Source: Anaerolineae bacterium | GTDB lineage: Bacteria; Chloroflexota; Anaerolineae; Promineifilales; Promineifilaceae | Direction: 5' to 3' | Length of the DNA: 16,981 nucleotides | Assembly (NCBI GenBank): GCA_028277515.1 | Contig: JANQGC010000344.1 | Location: 1 to 16,981 of the forward strand | In this document: positions 1 to 6,209 of the stretch, one piece after another | Layout of the letters: every line of letters begins with the position of its first letter | Position numbering within the stretch: the stretch's first letter is position 1 | Notes under the pieces: generated by a model | The model's input: only the letters and a program-made list of their open reading frames with translations | Told to the model about the DNA's origin: nothing | Databases searched by the model: none | Made by a program: the position numbers and the translations under genes

Positions 1-63
1 TCGCGGGCTTGGTCTGCGCGGACCTCACCGCCGATCGGGAATTTCACCCTGCCCCGAAGGTCA
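1..63 (-). ncRNA. FMN riboswitch (RFN element), partial
   Basis: Read on the minus strand, the sequence starts CCTTCGGGGCAGGGTGAAAT and continues with TCCCGATCGGCGGT and AAGCCCGCGA. These are the hallmark conserved blocks of the RFN aptamer that binds flavin mononucleotide. The window edge cuts the element, so only its 5' part is present. The regulated gene, expected to be a riboflavin synthesis or uptake gene, would lie to the left of position 1 on the minus strand. The conserved blocks are seen directly; FMN binding follows from the family; the identity of the target is inference. Confidence 0.9.
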
Positions 64-89
64 CTATTCCTTTTACTTTGTTAAGAATA

Positions 90-117
90 ATTATACTAAA
101 TCGTCAGTTGGTTTCAA
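90..117 (-). promoter_or_regulatory. Promoter driving the FMN riboswitch transcript
   Basis: On the minus strand a TTGAAA -35 box (112-117) and a perfect TATAAT -10 box (90-95) are separated by 16 bp. The expected start of transcription is near position 82, about 20 nt before the first conserved aptamer block. This is the layout expected for a riboswitch leader. It lies between the flotillin terminator and the aptamer. Confidence 0.7.
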
Positions 118-124
118 AATGAAT

Positions 125-161
125 TAAAAAAGCCCTACGGCTCAAAAAGGCAGCAGGGCTT
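125..161 (-). terminator. Intrinsic terminator of the nfeD-flotillin operon
   Basis: On the minus strand the arms AAGCCCT (155-161) and AGGGCTT (130-136) form a 7-bp stem that can extend inward with mismatches. It is followed directly by a run of T residues (positions 125-130). It begins about 23 nt after the flotillin stop codon and lies before the riboswitch promoter, so it separates the two transcription units. Confidence 0.8.
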
Positions 162-183
162 CCATTCTAATCACGTTTTTGCA

Positions 184-1665
184 TTATGCTTCAGGCTGTT
201 GTTCCTCAATTTCCACAGGTTCCTCATTATTATCCGCAGTTTTCGGCTCAGCCAAATCAGCTATGGCAGCCATTAAGTCGATACCGGTGAGCGCTTCAAC
301 GGCCGCCGGAACCTGGGCAATAATGTTAGTGACATCCTTGGTGATTTTCGATGTACCCGTTCCGTCACCATTCTCACTGCCGTTGCTGATAACGACGATG
401 CGGTCGGTTTGTGACAACGGTTGAGAAACGGCCGAAGCAACCTCAGGCAATTTATCCAGAAGCTGCTGCAAGATTGCCGCCTGAGTATATTCCTTCCAGG
501 CTTCCGCTTTCTGGCGTGTGGCCTCTGCCTCAGCAAAACCTTGTTGTCGCAGCACTTCCGCCTCAGCAAGGCCCTTTTTGCGTAATACTTCCGCTTCAGC
601 CTCACCCTTTTGCAATATCGCCTGAGCATCACCGGTCGCTTCCGTCTGAATTTTGTACTGCTGCGCTTCAGCCAGGGTCTGCATTTTATAGCGCTCTGCT
701 TCAGCAGGTTTGCGTACGGTGGCATCTAGCTCTTGTTCTCTGCGCAGCGCTTCCTGGGTCTGAACTTCGATCTGCTTCTGTTTACTGACAACCTCAACCT
801 GGACTTCCTCGGCCATTACGGTCTGGTTGGTAATATTTTCCTGCAGCCGGTACGCTAAATCGGACTCCGCCTTTTTACGATTAGATTCCGCTTGATAGGC
901 AGCCTGTTGAACTTCAAAATCTTTGCGGCTTTCAGCGATACGCGCTTCTGCCTTGAATTTTGCCGATTCCCCTTCCTGGCGAGCTTTCGCGCTTTCTATC
1001 GTAGCGTCACGCGATGCTTCTGCCTCGCCAATAGCGGCATCACGCTTGACCTGGGCGATGCGCGGCCGTCCTAAGGCTTCCAGATATCCCTCGTTATCAC
1101 CAATATCCTTGATAACAAAGGAGACGATCTCCAACCCCATGCTGGCCATATCTTCACCGGAGACTTCCTGCACCTTTTGGGCAAATGCTTCCCGGTCGCG
1201 ATACAACTGCTCAACGGTGAGGGTGCCCAGGATAGCCCGTAGATGGCCGGCCAATGTTTCATGGGCGATATGCTCAATCTCATCTTTTGACTTAGATAAG
1301 AACTGGATAGCAGCCGTGCGAATAGAATTTTCATCGCTGCCGATTTTCACCTGAGACACACCGTCAACTGTGACCGGCACGCCTTGAATACTGGGCACAT
1401 CCGGGGTGGTCACATCAATGGTAATGATCTCTAATGACAGGTTATCAACCCGCTCCAGCACCGGCCAAATGAACGAACGGCCGCCGGTGACGATGCGGAA
1501 ATTACTCTTCATATGTCCTGCTTCCGGATCGCGCCTTCCTTCACCACGACCAGATATAACCAGAACTTCATTTGGCCCAACCTTTTTGACCCGGCTGGCA
1601 TAGGCGATGGCCAGGGTGACAAAGATGACCACAAAAACAATAATACTGACCGCAATCTCAAACAT
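184..1665 (-). CDS. floT: Flotillin (SPFH/band-7 membrane scaffold protein)
   Basis: Predicted flotillin of 493 residues, close to the length of Bacillus FloT (YuaG). Flotillins are membrane-anchored scaffolds that organise functional lipid microdomains. One hydrophobic helix lies at about residues 3-23. An SPFH domain follows (about 25-200, with the segment KVGPNEVLVISGRG near its start). A long Ala/Glu-rich coiled coil runs from about 205 to 400, and the tail is acidic (about 475-493). Residues 354-386 are three tandem 11-residue repeats of the type GxAEAEVLRxx. The ATG at 1665 is chosen because GGAGG lies 9 nt upstream. An in-frame TTG at 1674 abuts that ribosome binding site and could not use it. 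The nfeD-like gene lies 201 nt upstream on the same strand, a classic pairing that supports the assignment. The family call is secure; the exact symbol is by analogy. Confidence 0.93.
   Translation of the reverse strand: MFEIAVSIIVFVVIFVTLAIAYASRVKKVGPNEVLVISGRGEGRRDPEAGHMKSNFRIVTGGRSFIWPVLERVDNLSLEIITIDVTTPDVPSIQGVPVTVDGVSQVKIGSDENSIRTAAIQFLSKSKDEIEHIAHETLAGHLRAILGTLTVEQLYRDREAFAQKVQEVSGEDMASMGLEIVSFVIKDIGDNEGYLEALGRPRIAQVKRDAAIGEAEASRDATIESAKARQEGESAKFKAEARIAESRKDFEVQQAAYQAESNRKKAESDLAYRLQENITNQTVMAEEVQVEVVSKQKQIEVQTQEALRREQELDATVRKPAEAERYKMQTLAEAQQYKIQTEATGDAQAILQKGEAEAEVLRKKGLAEAEVLRQQGFAEAEATRQKAEAWKEYTQAAILQQLLDKLPEVASAVSQPLSQTDRIVVISNGSENGDGTGTSKITKDVTNIIAQVPAAVEALTGIDLMAAIADLAEPKTADNNEEPVEIEEQQPEA
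508..606 (-). repeat. Three 33-bp tandem coding repeats in flotillin
   Basis: Three consecutive 33-bp units encode GEAEAEVLRKK, GLAEAEVLRQQ and GFAEAEATRQK in the coiled-coil region. An 11-residue period fits a hendecad coiled coil. The units have diverged at the nucleotide level, so this is an old duplication rather than a recent slippage tract. Confidence 0.75.
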
Positions 1666-1866
1666 CGAAAACAACCTCCAGGCAATTGCGCCCTATGGCC
1701 CAATTACCAATACCTATAAAAACAAAGCCTGACCCATATTCTCGGAAACTTAGACCATTTTTAAGTGCAACGTTCAAAATTGAGTTTCCGGGAAATTTCA
1801 ACAGGTAACGTTCAATGAGGGGCTGTAACCACCTTTTCAAAAAACAAATTTTTGCCGGATAAAGTT

Positions 1867-2460
1867 TTAGGATTTGAGCTTAGGCCATTCTTCGGGAATT
1901 TCTAGTTCATCAACCGGCCTGACGAGCGCCACACGGCCGGTCACTTCCTCAATACGTACAGCCTGACCATTGACGATTTGTTTGCCGGTTGCCGACCGCG
2001 CACCTAAGGTAACTCGGCCGCTCACATTATCAAATGTAATCCTGCCCAATCCTTCGGAAGGAACGGTGACGATCACCTGGGCATTCCGCCCAACAGCGTC
2101 AGTCGTTAAACTGTAATGGCTGGATTTGCTGGGAGCAAACACATATAAAAAAAGGACCTGCGCGGCTGCGCCGACAATGAGGCCGATGACAGCGGCTAAG
2201 AGGAGGCTTAGCCCCGCACTCATATCAAACCATAATCGTGTGATTAATCCGGTCAACCCAAATGCTGCCCCGAACATGGCTAACCCAAATGGGCTGATAC
2301 TGATAAAATCGAGCCCGCTGTCCGCGTCGACGTCCACATCAAAGTCAAAAGCGTCTCCGAATCCCGCACCAAGCAAGGTAACAATAGCAAATACGAAGCT
2401 AACCAAAACGGCTGCGGCATAAACAAAATTTAACGCACCAGACGAGAAGAATTCTTGCAT
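1867..2460 (-). CDS. NfeD-like membrane protein (YuaF type)
   Basis: A 197-residue short-form NfeD protein, without the protease domain of long forms. Three hydrophobic segments lie at about residues 10-32, 55-76 and 83-108. The loop between the first two is strongly acidic (DVDVDAD, 41-47). A soluble C-terminal domain of about 118-185 has the small-barrel pattern of the NfeD OB-fold (VGRNAQVIVTV ... GRVTLGARSATGKQIVNGQAVRI). NfeD-like proteins are encoded next to flotillin/stomatin partners and are thought to work with them at the membrane. That is the arrangement here, with flotillin downstream after a 201-nt gap. The ATG at 2460 is preceded by AGGAGA at good spacing. The family assignment is strong; the exact role is not established from sequence. 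Confidence 0.85.
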   Translation of the reverse strand: MQEFFSSGALNFVYAAAVLVSFVFAIVTLLGAGFGDAFDFDVDVDADSGLDFISISPFGLAMFGAAFGLTGLITRLWFDMSAGLSLLLAAVIGLIVGAAAQVLFLYVFAPSKSSHYSLTTDAVGRNAQVIVTVPSEGLGRITFDNVSGRVTLGARSATGKQIVNGQAVRIEEVTGRVALVRPVDELEIPEEWPKLKS

Positions 2461-2561
2461 ATCAATCTCCTACTCACCTGGATTCAATCCCAGACTTCCT
2501 CTGAAAAATTACCCTTATCCTTCTAAACCAAATCAGAGGAAAGCAAAAGTGAGCTAAAAAA

Positions 2562-2594
2562 ATTATACTCTTTTTCATATTGCTTGCGCAATAT
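2562..2594 (-). promoter_or_regulatory. Probable nfeD-flotillin promoter with palindrome at the -35 region
   Basis: On the minus strand a perfect TATAAT (2562-2567) lies about 100 nt upstream of the nfeD start. Only a poor -35 (TTGCGC) is found at 18-bp spacing. A perfect 7-bp inverted repeat, ATATTGC-TTGC-GCAATAT (2577-2594), covers the -35 position and could be an operator. The promoter is reasonably likely; the operator role is inference. Confidence 0.45.
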
Positions 2595-2608
2595 GCTGTG
2601 CAACCCCT

Positions 2609-2735
2609 GGGTGATTCCAAAGTCGGATAGTAACCGCGATTTCTTATCGCGCCGAGGAGCGAAATTTTGAAATTTCGGTTACATCAATCCGCAGCCGCGA
2701 TTGCGGCACAATAATTGGTAACTTGGGAATCGCCC
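2609..2735. repeat. 127-bp element with terminal inverted repeats (MITE/REP-like)
   Basis: The ends GGGTGATTCCAAAGT (2609-2623) and ACTTGGGAATCGCCC (2721-2735) are inverted repeats matching at 13 of 15 positions. Inside are nested snap-backs: CGCGAT/ATCGCG (from 2635), CGAAATTT/AAATTTCG (2660-2677), CCGCA/TGCGG (2689-2705), and an outer GTAACCG/CGGTTAC pair (2630-2636 with 2676-2682). No open reading frame is present. A similar 127-bp architecture occurs at 12725-12851. Confidence 0.5.
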
Positions 2736-2900
2736 TATGTGCAATCCAGTTTTAACAAGAACCCGTAAACTTGATAATAATACTTGAACGATGACCCGTA
2801 TTAATGAGCAAAGTCCTTATATTCGTGTGTTGGTGAATAATCGTTGTTTAGTGCTTTTGCAGCAGACCGACCAACGGACAATTTTATGCTCGACAATCGG

Positions 2901-2934
2901 CCCACCATCCAAAGGATAGAGGTGGGGTTTCTTT
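2901..2934 (+). terminator. Orphan intrinsic terminator
   Basis: CCCACC (2901-2906) and GGTGGG (2921-2926) form the stem base, with ATCC/GGAT pairing inside and a T-rich tail (GTTTCTTT) after it. No convincing gene lies upstream on the plus strand within several hundred bases. It may end a small RNA, or be left over from a lost gene. Confidence 0.55.
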
Positions 2935-2997
2935 ACTAATATATACGTCAATCGTAAACAAAAGTTTCAACTTTTTACATCATTTCCTCAACTGTCT

Positions 2998-3026
2998 TTG
3001 GCCTCTCTCGCTTTATTTTGTATTAT
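2998..3026 (+). promoter_or_regulatory. Candidate promoter of the GNAT gene pair
   Basis: TTGGCC (2998-3003) and TATTAT (3021-3026) are spaced by 17 bp. Transcription would begin near 3033, just before the palindrome at 3037-3051. The -35 matches consensus at four of six positions and the -10 at five of six, so this is a moderate prediction. Confidence 0.4.
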
Positions 3027-3036
3027 TTAGTCGATA

Positions 3037-3096
3037 AAGTGACAGTCACTTATTTCTTCTATGCAGAGAGGGTTGCGATTTAAGTGACTGTCACTT
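3037..3096 (+). promoter_or_regulatory. Pair of perfect 15-bp palindromes (AAGTGAC-N-GTCACTT)
   Basis: AAGTGACAGTCACTT (3037-3051) and AAGTGACTGTCACTT (3082-3096) are perfect palindromes around a single central base, with centres 45 bp apart. They fall between the candidate promoter and the start codon at 3115. They could be operators for a dimeric repressor, or copies of a short mobile palindrome. A third copy with one mismatch occurs at 7984-7998. Confidence 0.5.
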
Positions 3097-3114
3097 GGGA
3101 AAACCTTTGAAAAT

Positions 3115-3618
3115 ATGAGTATTCAAATTCGTTCCCTTACTGTTGAAGAAGTTCGCACATTCCTCTCCTGGGAATATAGCGAGCCTTACGACATGTACAA
3201 TATGTCTTCTACCGGTGAGGAGGAAGATTTTCGCTTTTTCATGGACCCGGAGAGTGGTTATTTTGCTATCGCTAATGAAACTGATGAAATGATTGGGTTT
3301 TGTAACTTCGGAGCAGACGCCCAAGTTCCCGGTGGCGTCTATGATGAAGATGCAGTCGATATTGGTATGGGTTTGCGTCCTGACCTGACCGGGTTAGGAC
3401 AAGGCCATCTTTATGCCGCGGCCGTTTTTGACTTTGCCAATCAGCATTTCCCCCATCAAAAACAGCGGGTCACCATAGCTAAGTTCAACAAACGTGCTCA
3501 ACGTTTATGCGCAAAATTCGGCTTTGCGGTCCAATCAGAGTTTGAAAAGAGTGGCGATGGGCGGCCGTTTCTCATATTGGTACGAGAAAACGAGATTTGG
3601 GATGATTTTACAAACTGA
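3115..3618 (+). CDS. GNAT-family N-acetyltransferase
   Basis: A 167-residue GNAT domain protein that would transfer an acetyl group from acetyl-CoA to an amine; the substrate cannot be told. The acetyl-CoA pyrophosphate-binding motif A is seen at residues 87-99 (LRPDLTGLGQGHL). It is followed by an amphipathic helix and the motif-B-like segment NKRAQRLCAKFGFAV (125-139). The N-terminal half has the usual substrate-side strands. The start ATG at 3115 has only a weak purine-rich site upstream (GGGA). The gene overlaps the next GNAT gene by 17 nt in another frame, suggesting translational coupling and perhaps paired function. It is preceded by two AAGTGAC palindromes. The family call is firm; the function is open. 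Confidence 0.88.
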   Translation: MSIQIRSLTVEEVRTFLSWEYSEPYDMYNMSSTGEEEDFRFFMDPESGYFAIANETDEMIGFCNFGADAQVPGGVYDEDAVDIGMGLRPDLTGLGQGHLYAAAVFDFANQHFPHQKQRVTIAKFNKRAQRLCAKFGFAVQSEFEKSGDGRPFLILVRENEIWDDFTN

Positions 3619-4147
3619 TAGGTTGATAATGCGTGAGTTTGTTGCCAATGATTGGCGCCGTGTTTTAGTTTACCAATCAGACCCTCAATATCTCCGCTAT
3701 TATCATTGGCGCACACGTTCAAAAGAAGACGTGCAGGCGTTCATAAAAATGTTCATTGCTGCCCAAGAAGAACGGCCGCGAAAAACATTCCAATTGGCTA
3801 TATGTTTGAAAAAGAGTGAACTACTCATTGGCAACTGTGGGATAAGGGTTAATGATTTCAATTTGGCTGAGGCGAATATCGGTTATGAGTTGGATCGCCA
3901 ATTTTGGGGACGAGGTTATGCGACCGAAGCGGCTCGTGCTATCTTGAAGTTTGGTTTTGAAGAATTGGGAATGCACCGTATCTGGGCCACGACAATTGCC
4001 AACAATATCGGGTCTGTAAAAGTTTTGCAAAAAATTGGTATGCGTCAGGAAGCGTGGGAAAGGGAAAAAGAAAAAATCAAAGGACACTGGATGGACAGCC
4101 TGTCATTCGCCATGTTGGATTGGGAATGGCAATTAACCGCGGAGTGA
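3602..4147 (+). CDS. GNAT-family acetyltransferase, RimJ/RimL type
   Basis: A 181-residue acetyltransferase of the RimJ/RimL (Acetyltransf_3) subgroup. This subgroup includes ribosomal-protein N-terminal acetyltransferases and many small-molecule enzymes. It opens with the typical LQTDRLIMREF (3-13). It carries motif A as QFWGRGYATEA (100-110), and the late motif NNIGSVKVLQKIGM (134-147) gives the usual Asn and hydrophobic positions. The ATG at 3602 is chosen because the protein then begins right at the conserved N-terminal block. A longer in-frame extension to 3494 would overlap most of the preceding gene's 3' end and adds unrelated sequence. It overlaps the upstream GNAT gene by 17 nt and ends 3 bp from the convergent gene. 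Confidence 0.88.
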   Translation: MILQTDRLIMREFVANDWRRVLVYQSDPQYLRYYHWRTRSKEDVQAFIKMFIAAQEERPRKTFQLAICLKKSELLIGNCGIRVNDFNLAEANIGYELDRQFWGRGYATEAARAILKFGFEELGMHRIWATTIANNIGSVKVLQKIGMRQEAWEREKEKIKGHWMDSLSFAMLDWEWQLTAE

Positions 4148-4150
4148 CGC

Positions 4151-4822
4151 TTATTCTATAACCTCTTTCGGCCCGGCCGGCAGCGAGTCTTGATCAGAAT
4201 ATTCAACAAAATTCCCTTTTAACTCGATACTCAAACTGTTCTTGTTCAAATTTAAGTTGATTTCGTCAATGTCACCGCTGACACCCTTTTTGACCAACTG
4301 GTCGGGCAAGGTTTTAAGAATGACACGATTTAAATCAGACATCTCCTGTCTGGCTATTTTAGGCACATTCATGGCTTTCATGGCTGCCTTGGCTTTTACA
4401 TCGAAACGGCGGGTACTTTCTTTGATGCGCAAGCTACCCTCTTTTAGGCATAAACTTTGGTTACCTTCATCACTTTGGTTTACCAGCGCATATTCAAACT
4501 CCAGGAAAACAATGACCGGTTTATGAATATGAACGACAAAATCAATATTGGCCTGGCCTTCATCAATTTCCACATTCAGAATCGGTATATTGTGTATGAT
4601 GCCGATCTCCCTCCCGGCGACTTTCTGGCGAGAAAACATCACATATACGATATTGCGCAAGATAACTTCTAGATCACCTGCACTGATGTTTTCATGAAAT
4701 GAGCCGTCGGCTAAGAGCGCTTTAGCAATCCTCTCTTCAATGTCAGCAGTTGAAAACAACTGCTCAGTTGCTGCCTGAATTTGGGATCGTAATTCCTGTT
4801 CCTCGGTCGATTTTAAATTCAT
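4151..4822 (-). CDS. Uncharacterised protein
   Basis: A 223-residue protein that I do not recognise with confidence. It has no signal peptide and no membrane helix. The first 65 residues are helical and charged. Residues 80-210 look like a long beta/alpha domain with alternating hydrophobic strands (ANIDFVVHIHKPVIVFLEFEY at 91-111; INLNLNKNSLSIELKG at 188-203). This pattern faintly recalls DUF2993/LmeA-type lipid-binding domains, but the resemblance is weak. The coding potential is supported by length, strand-typical codon use and a tail-to-tail fit only 3 bp from the GNAT gene. No strong ribosome binding site precedes the ATG. A TATAAT lies upstream at 4869-4874 on the minus strand. Confidence 0.7.
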   Translation of the reverse strand: MNLKSTEEQELRSQIQAATEQLFSTADIEERIAKALLADGSFHENISAGDLEVILRNIVYVMFSRQKVAGREIGIIHNIPILNVEIDEGQANIDFVVHIHKPVIVFLEFEYALVNQSDEGNQSLCLKEGSLRIKESTRRFDVKAKAAMKAMNVPKIARQEMSDLNRVILKTLPDQLVKKGVSGDIDEINLNLNKNSLSIELKGNFVEYSDQDSLPAGPKEVIE

Positions 4823-4868
4823 CTATACCACAAATGGGTAATCTAAACCCAGCCTCTTAATATATTGC

Positions 4869-4898
4869 ATTATACTCTTGAAAGGGGAATCGTCCTAA
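4869..4898 (-). promoter_or_regulatory. Possible promoter of the uncharacterised gene
   Basis: A perfect TATAAT on the minus strand (4869-4874) lies 46 nt upstream of the start codon. The best -35 at 18-bp spacing is TTAGGA (4893-4898), which is weak. Otherwise the 188-bp gap to the DUF3179 gene shows no clear terminator. Confidence 0.3.
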
Positions 4899-5010
4899 AA
4901 AGAGTGAAGTTTTAGGCGTGTGAAGCTAATAAAACAGAGCCTATTTGTTCATTTTTGAAGATGGTGAAGTGAGCGCCCCTATATATTTGAAGTTATTTTA
5001 TGATTTCCAC

Positions 5011-6150
5011 TTATTCTATACGATATGTGTCGCTTTGCGGAAAATATCCATACCAGCCGAATTCAAAGGCCGTCGTAAATATTAATGGTAACAAGGCGCT
5101 TTGCTGGTGTTCTCCCGCCTCCCCTCTCCCAGAAGGGCCAAGCCAAACGCTGTTTGTCTCCAGGTCGCGCAGCAAATTTGGATCCTCATCATCTACCTGG
5201 AAGGTAAGCACATCTCCGCCAATTTCCCGGTGATAGGCCGCGCCAGTCATTGTCTCCGGGTTAAACCAGATCAATATCGGCTCTCCAGCCAGCTCATCAT
5301 TAATCACCGGCTGTTGGGACAACAGCGAAAAAGGGTAAGCACGTGTCGCTTCATTTAATCGGACGCCAAGAACGAGCTGCTTTGGCCGGCGGCTCTCCAC
5401 ATCCCGTGGAATTTGACGGTTCACGACACCCTCATCGGCCGATTGATAATAACTGGCATAAGGGTCTACGGCATAACTGCCACGCGGATTATCAGCATAG
5501 GTGCCGCAATTAAATTGAGCGCACGTTTTCTTTTTGCTTAAGACCAAGCCATCAGGGTTTTCGGCCGCCCACGACTCCCAATCGGTGAGGATGCTCGGAT
5601 AAACGGATAAAGGGGTCCCTGCAAACTGGCCATCAATAGCGCCACTGTATAACTGGCTCCAAAAGCTGCCTGTTTGCCTATCGATCATAATCAACGTATT
5701 TTGCAGTAATTTTCCCGATACACCAAAAGACAGGGTTCGGCCGTTTATCTCACGGTCAAACACAAGGGCGGAATAACATAAGGGGCACCAGGTGACAGCA
5801 ATTTCCTCTCCACCGACGTGGTCATTCACGATCTCATGGGTGCTCAGGATTGTGAGCGGGTATGCCCGGGCATCACCATTAATATTAATGGCGATGATTC
5901 GTTCCTCATCGCCGATATCCTCGGCTTCTGCGGCCCTTTCAAATTGGGGATCATCAATCGCTGGAATCGCCTCAGGGGGGAGTAAAGCATCCAGGTCATC
6001 CTCATCAATGAGCGGTGGGGCTGTTGCGGATTGGGCGTCGGCCGAGTTTGTGGATGGACGGCCGTCCCCACCTACTATGACCGCACCGGCTGCCAGCACA
6101 ATCAGCAGTAGATTCGCAGTATATAAACTCAGCCATTGCTTCTGACTCAT
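5011..6150 (-). CDS. Membrane-anchored DUF3179 domain protein
   Basis: A 379-residue protein. An uncleaved signal-anchor or signal peptide (about residues 9-27) is followed by a low-complexity linker (28-60). The DUF3179 domain then fills the rest, on the outer face of the membrane. Diagnostic segments are IAVTWCPLCYSALVFDRE (117-134) and SGKLLQNTLIMIDRQTGSFW (145-164). Four cysteines are seen at 122, 125, 210 and 215, the first two as a CPLC motif. Residues 84-123 and 258-297 look like an internal duplication (INGDARAYPL...NDHVGGE against LNEATRAYPF...NDELAGE). The second copy lacks the CPLC pair. The domain has no established function to my knowledge. The lipoprotein gene lies 59 nt upstream on the same strand, so they are probably cotranscribed. 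Confidence 0.88.
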   Translation of the reverse strand: MSQKQWLSLYTANLLLIVLAAGAVIVGGDGRPSTNSADAQSATAPPLIDEDDLDALLPPEAIPAIDDPQFERAAEAEDIGDEERIIAININGDARAYPLTILSTHEIVNDHVGGEEIAVTWCPLCYSALVFDREINGRTLSFGVSGKLLQNTLIMIDRQTGSFWSQLYSGAIDGQFAGTPLSVYPSILTDWESWAAENPDGLVLSKKKTCAQFNCGTYADNPRGSYAVDPYASYYQSADEGVVNRQIPRDVESRRPKQLVLGVRLNEATRAYPFSLLSQQPVINDELAGEPILIWFNPETMTGAAYHREIGGDVLTFQVDDEDPNLLRDLETNSVWLGPSGRGEAGEHQQSALLPLIFTTAFEFGWYGYFPQSDTYRIE

Positions 6151-6209
6151 AACAACAGTGTCGCCTTAAATGCGTCTAGCGTCTGTGCTTTCACTTACCT
6201 GGGGCTTAA

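Larger units (their letters stand above)
2461..3114. other. Gene-poor intergenic region between nfeD and the GNAT genes
   Basis: This 654-bp stretch has no convincing coding sequence. It contains the nfeD promoter, a 127-bp element with terminal inverted repeats (2609-2735), an orphan plus-strand terminator (2901-2934), a candidate promoter (2998-3026) and two perfect 15-bp palindromes (3037-3051 and 3082-3096). The density of palindromes suggests repeat insertion or regulatory DNA rather than a decayed gene. Confidence 0.7.

Noticed and set aside
1658..1840. A 60-codon minus-strand frame in the nfeD-flotillin gap.
   Set aside because: It overlaps the flotillin start and its ribosome binding site in another frame and has no recognisable domain.
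2126..2422. A 98-codon frame antisense to the NfeD-like gene.
   Set aside because: It lies wholly inside a well-supported gene on the other strand, with low-complexity composition typical of an antisense shadow.
2791..2919. A 42-codon plus-strand frame beginning ATGACCCGTATT and ending at the orphan terminator.
   Set aside because: It has no ribosome binding site, matches no family I recognise, and its end runs into the terminator stem. It is too short to support alone.
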